Shown here: one piece after another, positions 1 through 6,340 of the stretch
Layout: the number at the start of each line of letters is the position of its first letter
Position numbering within the stretch: the first letter of the stretch is position 1
Assembly (NCBI GenBank): GCA_964625865.1
Contig: CAZVEV010000313.1
Coordinates: 1 to 6,909 of the forward strand
Origin: CAZVEV01 sp964625865
Lineage (GTDB): Bacteria > Planctomycetota > Phycisphaerae > SM23-33
Length of the DNA: 6,909 nt
Reading direction: 5' to 3'
Translations under genes and position numbers: made by a program
The notes under the pieces: model-generated
Database searches by the model: none
What the model saw: the letters and a program-made list of their open reading frames with translations, nothing else
What the model was told of the DNA's origin: nothing

Positions 1-560
1 TTGTGCAGATGGTCGCGGACGTGGTTGATGTACTTTTCCTCACCGGTGGCCAGCAGGCCTAGCAGGCCGACGCCCAACCCGCCGTACGCTTTCTTTGAGG
101 CGATGTGGTCGGCGGCCTCGGTGATGAGCGCGTCGGTCTTGGGGCAATCGTAGGGGGCCGTGTCGTTAAAGGTGTCCGGCCCGACGACGTCGAGTTGCAG
201 CGTGATGCGTTGCATCTTGCGGCCGCCGGCCTTCCGTCGGACCATGAGGACGAGCTTGCCCTTGTTCTTTCCCGTGCGCGCCTGGGCGATCGCGGCGGCG
301 AACTCGAAGCGGACCCGTTTGAGGAACGGCATCCTCCCAGCGCCGACGACCTGGTCGCCGGGCCAGATCTTGCCGTCGGCGGGCGAGCCCTTTTCGACCG
401 ACTTGACGTTGAACGCCCGCGTGCCGGAGATGATCGCCGTGATCCCGGTCGGCCCCATGTGCTGGGTCGCCGAAGGTCCTTCCGCGCGGGCCGGTCGCGC
501 AGCCGGCAGCAGCGCCGCAAGCCAAGCGGCAAACATTGCGTATCTGGTGCGGTGTTGCAT
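1..560 (-). CDS. Secreted PDZ-like/DUF6288-type protein, N-terminal part (runs off left edge)
   Basis: This reading frame begins at the ATG at 560 and stays open for 186 codons to the window edge, so the C-terminal part is missing. Residues 1-26 form a Sec-type signal peptide (hydrophobic AWLAALL core, likely cleavage after ARPARA). Residues 36-127 look like a PDZ-like domain: GPTGITA near the start, then VEKGSPADGKIWPGDQVVG (residues 55-73), which is the usual GSPA-x-G...GD turn, and a closing strand pair around KLVLMVRRK and ITLQLDVVG. Next comes DTAPYDCPKTDALI (133-146), which I recognise as the hallmark following the PDZ-like part in DUF6288 proteins of Planctomycetes and relatives. Residues 144-186 are helical and resemble the start of a repeat solenoid (GLLGLLATGEEKYI). 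The start is supported by an AGGAAG site 7 bases upstream; an ATG at codon 9 is the alternative. It is the last visible gene of the operon. The function is unknown, and an exported scaffold or binding role is inference. Confidence 0.8.
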   Translation of the reverse strand, partial: MQHRTRYAMFAAWLAALLPAARPARAEGPSATQHMGPTGITAIISGTRAFNVKSVEKGSPADGKIWPGDQVVGAGRMPFLKRVRFEFAAAIAQARTGKNKGKLVLMVRRKAGGRKMQRITLQLDVVGPDTFNDTAPYDCPKTDALITEAADHIASKKAYGGLGVGLLGLLATGEEKYINHVRDHLH

Positions 561-567
561 CGTCACA

Positions 568-573
568 CTTCCT
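568..573 (-). promoter_or_regulatory. Ribosome binding site for the DUF6288-type gene
   Basis: The minus strand reads AGGAAG, 7 bases before the ATG at 560. This is the strongest Shine-Dalgarno-like match in front of a complete start in the window. It fits the fact that this gene is the only one not overlapping its upstream neighbour and so needs its own initiation site. It favours the ATG at 560 over the one at 536. Confidence 0.65.
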
Positions 574-586
574 ATCGTGTTCGCTT

Positions 587-601
587 CCGGCTGGCCGCCG
601 G
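587..601 (-). other. Small GC-rich hairpin in the only intergenic gap
   Basis: The minus strand of the 43-base gap (561-603) contains CCGGC-GGCCA-GCCGG, a perfect 5-bp GC stem with a 5-base loop, just after the stop codon of the propeller gene and before the ribosome binding site of the next gene. No T-run follows on the minus strand, so it is not an intrinsic terminator. It could protect the upstream mRNA end or mark a processing point, but such short GC stems also arise by chance in GC-rich DNA. Confidence 0.3.
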
Positions 602-603
602 GG

Positions 604-3357
604 TCACTTCTCGCCGATCTTGATCGCGGTCGGGTCGCGGCTGCCTCTCATACTCTCAATCGCTCCCGTTGTCGCCTCGTGAACGGCCGACCCGCCCCGC
701 CAGCTCAGGGATATCTTGTTGCTTCTCTCGCTGGTCCTGCCGCCATAAACGTGGGCGTTGCTGACAAAGCGACTCCAGAGGAGCTTGTCCTTCTTGATGC
801 AGAGGAGCATCCCGTCCCGCCACAACACCGTGCTGCCATCCTTGCGCTGCACGGGGCGACTCAAGCCCCCGTGACCGGCCGCGGGTTGGATCAGCGTATG
901 ATAGTCCACCAGATGACGTTCCCGGACCACATCCTTCATCGGGAGGTCGCTGATCACGTAGAGGTCGGACCCCGCAACATGAAAACTCATTGGCGCCTCG
1001 GCCCCCATCTTCCACGGGCGCGATTCCAATCGCGCGCCGGTGCGGGCGTCGAAGCGGTAGAGCATGGTCTTCGTGCCGCAGTAGATGGATGCCCCGATCA
1101 TCTGGGCGCGGGGCAACTGGAAACCGTCGGAGTATTGTGGGGCGATCTGACGGCCCCACCGCAGCTTGCCCGTCTCGACGTCGATGGCGTAGATGGAGTT
1201 GGCGGCGACGACCAGCACAAGCCGGCCATGCACGCCCAGCAACTCGTGGCCGCGCAGCAGCGGCGTCGTCCAGATGCGCCGGCCCGTCTCTCTATCCAGC
1301 CCAAAGACCCAGCCGGTGAACTTGGGCATGCAGATAACCTTGTCGTCGGTCACCGCGAGTCCGCCGAGACACCAAGGGGAAGGCGGCTGGCGGTAGCCGT
1401 CGCCGGTGACCGGCCGAAAGAAGTGGATCCACTCCATCTCGCCGTCGCGACAGTCGGCGCGAACGACGTGCCCCGAGCCGGCGAGCAGATACACGGCGCC
1501 CTCGCGGACGACCGGTCGGATGCCGACGTTGTACTTCGTCATCGGCTGGCCCGTGGTCTTTGCGGCGTCATACACTCGCGTCCACCGGTGCGCCGTACCC
1601 GCCACGCTGAAGCAGCTCAGAGCCACGTCGCTGTACCAGGTGTACTGGTGCATCCTGTGGTGAAGCGCGTGCGTCTGGGCGACCTGCGGCATGAAGACCA
1701 TGTCGTCGGCGACCGCGGGGCTGCCACAGAACCGAAACAGATTACGCGAATACGGCTTGTGGGGATCGTCGCTGCTAATCACGGTCTTGCCAGCGCGATC
1801 CAGGGCCACCATGTGGAAGTCGCCCACGGAGTCGCCGCCCCAACTGGTGATGAGGCGTTGCCCAACGAAGCGAGGCAGGACGTACTCGGCCCCGGCCGCT
1901 TGACGGTACAGTCGGCGTGACTGAACCCACGTGGGGTTGGCCGGGGCGGCGGCGGGGTACATCGCGAGCATCATGGGGCTACTGACCAGCAGGTGCTCGC
2001 CGTCGCGCTGCATATCGACACTGAAGACCGTCTGACGCATCGAACTCAGCGGCGCCGGCGGCAGCCGGACGGTGCGGGGCTTCAGCGAGGCCAGGGACGG
2101 CCCGTCCGCCGCGGGCGCCCGCTTGGTCACGAGGTCCTGCTTGATCGCCGCGGCCTTGACCCGCTTGCCGTACCACGGCCAGGTGGCGACTGGGCTGGCG
2201 CCTTCGAATGCGCCCGCGACGACATCCGGGGCGGCGAACTGTGACAGGCTCACCCACAGGCCGACTTGCGCCTGCGCGCGGAGGTCGGTGGCGGCGGCGT
2301 GACGCAGCACGTCCTGAAAACAGCGAAGCGCCGCCTGCGGTTCGCCGCGGAAGACGTGTTGCCCGGCGGCAGCCAGCAGCAGCCCCTGGGCCGAGGCCGA
2401 CCACGGATACCGCCGGAACAGCGCCAGGGTCTTGGCGGGATCGGCGCCGGCGGCGGCCTTCTGAAAGCCGGTCTCCTGCAGCGCCCGCAGCGTGACCAGT
2501 TCTTCGGCGGGTTTGGTCAGCAGATGCGACGCGAGCGCATGCTCGGCATTGACAAACCCCCGGCCATCGAGCCAGGGCAGTTCGCCGTGCTTCTCGGCGT
2601 GGGCGTAGAATCCGTCGATGGCTTTGGCGCGGGTCGCCGGCGAAGCGGCCAGAGCCTCGGCCCATTCCCCGGCCGCCGAGCCGACCGCGCCGGCGACGTC
2701 GATCAAGGGGAACGGGCTGCCCTTGATCGGCGGCGAGCCGGGCACGTCCGGGCCTTTGGCGTCGTAGACGAATTGCGTGGTCTGCTTGCGCCAAGCCTCT
2801 TTCGTGTACGCGGGCAGGCCGAACTCCTCGCGATTCGCCTCCCACAGCTTACGGACGTCGTTACTGGGCGGCACGCCGGTCATGTCGGCGGCGACCTGCT
2901 CGTAGAGTGCCAGCGTTTCCGGCAGGTCCATCAACCGGGCGCAGCGGGCGCGGACGATCCGCCAGAACGGGTCGGCGGAGTTCGCCACGGCGAAACGTTC
3001 GTAGAGCGCGAGTGCCTCGTGCATTCGGGTGGGGTCGGCGCGCGCCGTAAGAAACTCGTACGCAAAAGCGCTCTTCACTTCCGGGGCATGTACGGAGATC
3101 TTCCCCATGCGCTGAAGCGCGAGAATCCTCGTCGCGGCGTAGCGGGTCGATTCGTTGGGCCTGACCACCCGACCCGCATTGAACTCCGCGAAGATGCCCC
3201 TGCGGAAGCGGTCCTGGAGCATCACCTTCAGATGCTTCACAGCTGCGTCGATATCGCCGGGGCGCCGCTCGATCTCTTGCCGCGGGTTGGGCGCATTCTG
3301 AGCCGCCGTGGCCTGGACCGGCAACAACATCAGGCTGAGAATCACAGCGTATCTCAT
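604..3357 (-). CDS. Secreted protein: helical-repeat N-terminal half plus PQQ-like beta-propeller
   Basis: The 917-residue product starts with a signal peptide (MRYAVILSLMLLPVQATAA, cleavage near residue 18-19). Residues about 30-400 are alpha-helical and TPR-like, for example EALALYERFAVAN, ETLALYEQVAADM and AALRCFQDVLRHA. Residues about 440-900 form a PQQ-binding-like beta-propeller, shown by blade motifs FGLDRETGRRIWTTPL (685-700), YAIDVETGKLRWGRQI (723-738), YRFDARTGARL (767-777), a divergent ADCRDGEMEWIHFF (634-647) and LLCIKKDKLLWSRF (851-864). There is no adjacent cysteine pair of the kind seen in PQQ-dependent alcohol dehydrogenases, so I read it as a non-enzymatic or BamB-like interaction propeller; that is inference. 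A cluster HALHHRMH (563-570) stands out. The ATG at 3357 is chosen because it gives a clean signal peptide, has GGAG 6 bases upstream, and forms an ATGA overlap with the HEAT gene's stop. A longer frame back to 3441 only adds charged residues in front of the signal peptide. Confidence 0.88.
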   Translation of the reverse strand: MRYAVILSLMLLPVQATAAQNAPNPRQEIERRPGDIDAAVKHLKVMLQDRFRRGIFAEFNAGRVVRPNESTRYAATRILALQRMGKISVHAPEVKSAFAYEFLTARADPTRMHEALALYERFAVANSADPFWRIVRARCARLMDLPETLALYEQVAADMTGVPPSNDVRKLWEANREEFGLPAYTKEAWRKQTTQFVYDAKGPDVPGSPPIKGSPFPLIDVAGAVGSAAGEWAEALAASPATRAKAIDGFYAHAEKHGELPWLDGRGFVNAEHALASHLLTKPAEELVTLRALQETGFQKAAAGADPAKTLALFRRYPWSASAQGLLLAAAGQHVFRGEPQAALRCFQDVLRHAAATDLRAQAQVGLWVSLSQFAAPDVVAGAFEGASPVATWPWYGKRVKAAAIKQDLVTKRAPAADGPSLASLKPRTVRLPPAPLSSMRQTVFSVDMQRDGEHLLVSSPMMLAMYPAAAPANPTWVQSRRLYRQAAGAEYVLPRFVGQRLITSWGGDSVGDFHMVALDRAGKTVISSDDPHKPYSRNLFRFCGSPAVADDMVFMPQVAQTHALHHRMHQYTWYSDVALSCFSVAGTAHRWTRVYDAAKTTGQPMTKYNVGIRPVVREGAVYLLAGSGHVVRADCRDGEMEWIHFFRPVTGDGYRQPPSPWCLGGLAVTDDKVICMPKFTGWVFGLDRETGRRIWTTPLLRGHELLGVHGRLVLVVAANSIYAIDVETGKLRWGRQIAPQYSDGFQLPRAQMIGASIYCGTKTMLYRFDARTGARLESRPWKMGAEAPMSFHVAGSDLYVISDLPMKDVVRERHLVDYHTLIQPAAGHGGLSRPVQRKDGSTVLWRDGMLLCIKKDKLLWSRFVSNAHVYGGRTSERSNKISLSWRGGSAVHEATTGAIESMRGSRDPTAIKIGEK

Positions 3358-5318
3358 TCGTGGCTCCACTTCACCGGCTTGCCTTCGAGGTCGGTCAGGC
3401 TCAGCACGAACCCACGGGTCGAGACCTTCGGCGCCCACCACGCCACGCTATGGTCATTTGAGACGACCTTGACCAGGAGGCGGTTGGCCCCGGCGGGGAG
3501 CGTCACGTCGGCGGTCTTCGTGGCGATCCCTTGCTTGCTGTCGACCTTGGACGCCAGGGCGAGCGCCTTGCCGTTGAGCCAGACGCGATCGCCGGCCCGC
3601 GTGTTGAACAGGAAGGTCACGCGGACGGACATCTTGGCCGGGACGGTAATCTCGGTGTAGGCGTAGCAGACACCGTTCCGCCGGGGCATCTGCAATCGCG
3701 ACCGCCCGGCCTTGGTCATGTAGAGCGTGCCCTCGGCGTTGCCCACCGTCGCCTTGACCCAGCCGACGACCGCCTCGCCGACCTCCTTGCCGAACCGCGT
3801 GTCCGACTTCGTGTTGTACGAGACCGTAATCTCCTCGGTCAGGTCGACCTTCTTCTCCGGCGGGTAGACTGTCGCCAGCCCGTCGACATCCTTCCCGGGC
3901 GCGCCGAACCCGGTGGGAAACGCGCCGATCACGTGCCACCGGGCGACGTAGCCCTGGGCTTCGAGAATCTCGGCGGACTTCTCCTCCGGCACGATGCGGA
4001 AGACGGTCCGCATCAGCGGCTCGGCCCCGGCTGTGCCGAATTCCTTCTGCATCTTCCGCATCACCGCCAGGGCCGCTTCCCCATCATTTGTGGTGATACG
4101 TGGCGAGACCGCTGCGATGGCAGCCCTGCGTGTCGCCGGGTCCGGCGAAAGCAGGCTTGGCGTGAAGTACTCGATGATGCGCTCGCGGGGGACATGCTCC
4201 TTCGGTGCGTTACGCAACGACTCGAGGGCGGCGATCCGCACGGTCCTGTCGGTATCGCCCAGCGTCTTCTCAAGCACTTCGTACAGATTGACTTCGCGGC
4301 ACTGGGCCAGCGAACGGACCGCGGTCGCGCGGATGGCAACGTCTTTGTGGGTCAGGTTCGCGAGATAGGCATCGCGAAACCGGTCGGCTTCGATGCAACT
4401 CAGGGCGGACAGACCCAGCAGCAGCGTGGCGCGCTGTTTCGATTGTTTCAAAGCAGCGTGCAGGACCTCGCCCAATCCGGGCTCTTTCAGGTAGCTGGCC
4501 ATGAGGCGCGACACGGTCTGCACCTGTCTCTCATCGCCGGACGCCAACGCCGCCCGGCAAGCGGCAACCATCCCCTCGCGTTTGTAGCGACGCAGCGCCT
4601 GCCACGCATCGGCAAGCACAGTGCTGTCATTGGATAGACCGATCAGGTCCAGATAGACCGGCGCCAACGCGGGGTCGTTCACGCCTTCCAGGCCGCGCAG
4701 GATGACGAGGAGATGCTTGCCCTTCCCCGCGATCTCGAGTAGCCGCGCGCGGGCCGCGGCCGTGCCGATCCGGCCCAGAGCCCGCGCCGCCGGTTCGATG
4801 CAGTTGTCGGGGACCTCGGCCGTCAAGGTATCCGCCGCCTCCCAGGCCGCTGCCCCCCGGTGGTGCGCATCAGAAGCCAGGGCGTGGAACTTCACCAGCG
4901 GCGTATTCTCCGCCGATAACCTCTGAATGATCGGCGCGGCCGCGGCCTTGCTCAGGTTGGCACAGATCTCGGCCGCGGCGACACGAAGCTGCCAGGATCC
5001 GCCTTGGGAATGCGCGTCGGCCAGGGCAGCGGCGTTGGCCGGCTCGATCCGCGACAGGGCGACAAGCGCCCTGCCCCGCAACCACCGATCGTGGCGCGGA
5101 TTGGCCAAAATGGCCTTCACCTTCCTTGCGGCGTCGGGGACGTTGTATCGCGACAGATAGTCCAGCGCCTCGGCCCGCAGAATCCAGTCGCGAGACTTCA
5201 GTTGCTCGAACATCTGCGCCGCCGCGGAGGGGGTGGGCTCGGGCTGTCGCACAGTCTGGGCAGTCGCCAGCGACGGGAACAGCAACAGGACTGGGAGAAT
5301 CAATCGGAGCATAGCCAT
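3354..5318 (-). CDS. Secreted HEAT-repeat protein with C-terminal sugar-binding-like (jelly-roll) domain
   Basis: The 654-residue product has a signal peptide MAMLRLILPVLLLFPSLATA with probable cleavage before Q21. Residues about 36-440 are a HEAT/ARM-type helical solenoid. Repeating helix pairs include SRDWILRAEALDYLSRYN (42-59), WLRGRALVALSRI (79-91), HKDVAIRATAVRSLAQC (324-340), DTDRTVRIAALESLRN (355-370) and DPATRRAAIAAVS (393-405), with the D-x-x-x-R-x-x-A pattern typical of HEAT repeats. Residues about 460-646 form a separate beta domain: WHVIGAFP (461-468), VYPPEKKVDL (484-493), CYAYTEITVP (551-560), DRVWLNGKAL (577-586) and LPAGANRLLVKV (607-618). This series matches the galactose-binding/glycoside-hydrolase-2-like jelly roll often fused to planctomycete secreted proteins. 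A carbohydrate ligand is inference. The gene overlaps its upstream neighbour by 1 base (TGATG) and its downstream neighbour by 4. The start could instead be the ATG at 5312, two codons later, with the same signal peptide. An open frame upstream to 5453 lies inside the toroid gene and lacks support. Confidence 0.88.
   Translation of the reverse strand: MAMLRLILPVLLLFPSLATAQTVRQPEPTPSAAAQMFEQLKSRDWILRAEALDYLSRYNVPDAARKVKAILANPRHDRWLRGRALVALSRIEPANAAALADAHSQGGSWQLRVAAAEICANLSKAAAAPIIQRLSAENTPLVKFHALASDAHHRGAAAWEAADTLTAEVPDNCIEPAARALGRIGTAAARARLLEIAGKGKHLLVILRGLEGVNDPALAPVYLDLIGLSNDSTVLADAWQALRRYKREGMVAACRAALASGDERQVQTVSRLMASYLKEPGLGEVLHAALKQSKQRATLLLGLSALSCIEADRFRDAYLANLTHKDVAIRATAVRSLAQCREVNLYEVLEKTLGDTDRTVRIAALESLRNAPKEHVPRERIIEYFTPSLLSPDPATRRAAIAAVSPRITTNDGEAALAVMRKMQKEFGTAGAEPLMRTVFRIVPEEKSAEILEAQGYVARWHVIGAFPTGFGAPGKDVDGLATVYPPEKKVDLTEEITVSYNTKSDTRFGKEVGEAVVGWVKATVGNAEGTLYMTKAGRSRLQMPRRNGVCYAYTEITVPAKMSVRVTFLFNTRAGDRVWLNGKALALASKVDSKQGIATKTADVTLPAGANRLLVKVVSNDHSVAWWAPKVSTRGFVLSLTDLEGKPVKWSHE
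3364..3367 (-). promoter_or_regulatory. Ribosome binding site for the PQQ-like propeller gene, inside the HEAT gene
   Basis: GGAG on the minus strand lies 6 bases before the ATG at 3357 and inside the last codons of the upstream HEAT gene (Trp-Ser-His-Glu-stop). Together with the ATGA overlap it fixes the start and implies translational coupling. Confidence 0.55.
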
Positions 5319-5325
5319 CACTTCT
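5312..5325 (-). promoter_or_regulatory. Start region of the HEAT gene: TGATG overlap, two ATGs, one weak AGAAG site
   Basis: The minus strand reads AGAAG-TG-ATG-GCT-ATG. The toroid gene's TGA shares its A with the first ATG (5318). The AGAAG at 5321-5325 is only 2 bases from that ATG but 8 bases from the second ATG (5312). Spacing favours 5312, whereas the stop/start overlap favours re-initiation at 5318. The two products differ by two residues. Confidence 0.45.
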
Positions 5326-6340
5326 GGTAGATCGGCAGGTAGCGGTATGGCACGCCGAGGGTGAGGATCGCGAAGCCGGTATCGACCGGGCTCCCCCAAC
5401 TGCCGTCCTCTTTCTGCTTCTTCAACAGGGCCTTGGCGATCTTCGGGTACCACTTGTTGAAGTACTCATCGCCCGCCTGGTACATGACCTGCACGGCGTA
5501 GTAATGGGCGTAGTGGTAGTGGCCGGTGTTCTCGAAAGCCGCGCTGGGCTGTGCGCTGATGTAGGCCACACCGCCGCGCGTCGCCGGGTGCTTGTGTTGG
5601 CCACTGAGCATGAGTGCCAAAGTCGAGCAGGCGGTGCGCGCGAGATTGGCTCCGCCCATGGGCGCGCCGGCCGCAAGCTGATACGTAAAGCCGCCTGTGG
5701 ACCGGACCTCGCAGGCGGTGATGTATTCCACCGCACGCTGCATGGTCTTGGCAGGCACGGCGATCCCGGCCTCCCGCGCCGAGGCCAGCGCGACCACCTG
5801 CATCGCCGAGCAGGAGGTGTCCGCCGTGCTGGGGCGCGGCGTGTAGCGCCAACCGCCCTCGTGGTTCTGCGCGTTGAGTGTGACATTCACTCCACGCTTT
5901 AGCGCTGGACGAATGCGCGGGTCCTTGCTCTGGCCCCACGCTTCGGAAAGCGCAAGTAACGCCAGGCCGTGCTCGTACATCCCGCGGTCTTTGTCGTGAT
6001 GAAAATACCCGTTCTTCTCGACTGAGATCAAGAAGCCGATCGCCTTGGCGGTGACCTTGCCGTACTTCCCCTCGCCGGGGACATGGCCTTGCAGCATGAA
6101 TGACATCAGGGCCAGTGCGGTTCCGCCGCTGACATTGGCGTCGCCCCAACTGCCGTCTGCATTCTGCGTTTTGGCGAAGAACTCCAGTCCGCGGGTGATG
6201 GACTGCTTCACTTCCGCGGGCAGGCGCGCGACCGTGGTGCGCTGCTGGGCCTCCTGCGCCCCGGCCGGGCGCGCGGCGAGCATCGCAACGCACATGGCGA
6301 TCGCGACAGCGGCTCGTTGTACCGTCGGCGATGGTTTCAT
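5318..6340 (-). CDS. Secreted alpha/alpha-toroid protein (prenyltransferase/squalene-oxidase repeat family)
   Basis: The 340-residue product has a signal peptide with cleavage after ARPAGA (residue 28). The rest shows the repeating QW-type pattern of terpene cyclase/prenyltransferase-fold toroids: QNADGSWG (59-66), QNHEGGWRY (158-166), STGGFTYQ (214-221) and QKEDGSWG (309-316), each followed by a small-residue helix such as GGTALALMSFMLQG, CSAMQVVALASA or ARTACSTLALMLSG. MYEHGLALLALSEAWG (121-136), an aromatic HYHYAHYYAVQVMYQAG stretch (274-290) and the LPIYQK end are features I associate with planctomycete members. The acidic DxDD motif of class II cyclases is absent; the closest equivalent is TADTSC (172-177). 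Terpene cyclase or prenyltransferase activity is therefore unlikely despite the family name, and the export signal also argues against it. Starting at 6340, it overlaps the previous stop as ATGA, with GAGG 10 bases upstream. Confidence 0.9.
   Translation of the reverse strand: MKPSPTVQRAAVAIAMCVAMLAARPAGAQEAQQRTTVARLPAEVKQSITRGLEFFAKTQNADGSWGDANVSGGTALALMSFMLQGHVPGEGKYGKVTAKAIGFLISVEKNGYFHHDKDRGMYEHGLALLALSEAWGQSKDPRIRPALKRGVNVTLNAQNHEGGWRYTPRPSTADTSCSAMQVVALASAREAGIAVPAKTMQRAVEYITACEVRSTGGFTYQLAAGAPMGGANLARTACSTLALMLSGQHKHPATRGGVAYISAQPSAAFENTGHYHYAHYYAVQVMYQAGDEYFNKWYPKIAKALLKKQKEDGSWGSPVDTGFAILTLGVPYRYLPIYQK

Noticed and set aside
59..532. Minus-strand open frames in the left 560 bases other than the DUF6288-type frame
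   Set aside because: They are Arg/Ser/Pro-rich shadows. The third frame, open to the edge, has a signal peptide, ribosome binding site and domain motifs.
587..601. Possible intrinsic terminator between the last two genes
   Set aside because: The stem is only 5 bp and is not followed by a T-run on the transcribed strand.
561..603. Internal promoter before the DUF6288-type gene
   Set aside because: No convincing -35/-10 pair can be seen in the 43-base gap, and the neighbouring sequence is coding.
160..1920. Long plus-strand open frame of 586 codons
   Set aside because: It is antisense to the DUF6288-type and propeller genes and crosses their junction. Its product is rich in Arg, Ala, Pro, Gly and His with no recognisable domain or signal peptide. 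The minus strand has clear domains and coupled starts.
1979..2845. Minus-strand open frame of 288 codons
   Set aside because: It is a shifted-frame shadow within the propeller gene, extremely Arg-rich, with no domain.
2266..3660. Plus-strand open frame of 464 codons
   Set aside because: It is antisense across the junction of the HEAT and propeller genes, has no recognisable domain, and is explained by GC-rich codon use on the other strand.
3531..4637. Plus-strand open frame of 368 codons
   Set aside because: It is antisense to the HEAT gene with low-complexity Arg/Gly/Leu composition and no recognisable motif.
5700..5830. Zinc site of a protein prenyltransferase beta subunit in the toroid protein
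   Set aside because: The Asp-Cys spacing is DxxC (174-177) rather than the DxC of farnesyltransferase beta, and no matching downstream histidine can be assigned by eye. An exported protein is also an unlikely prenyltransferase.
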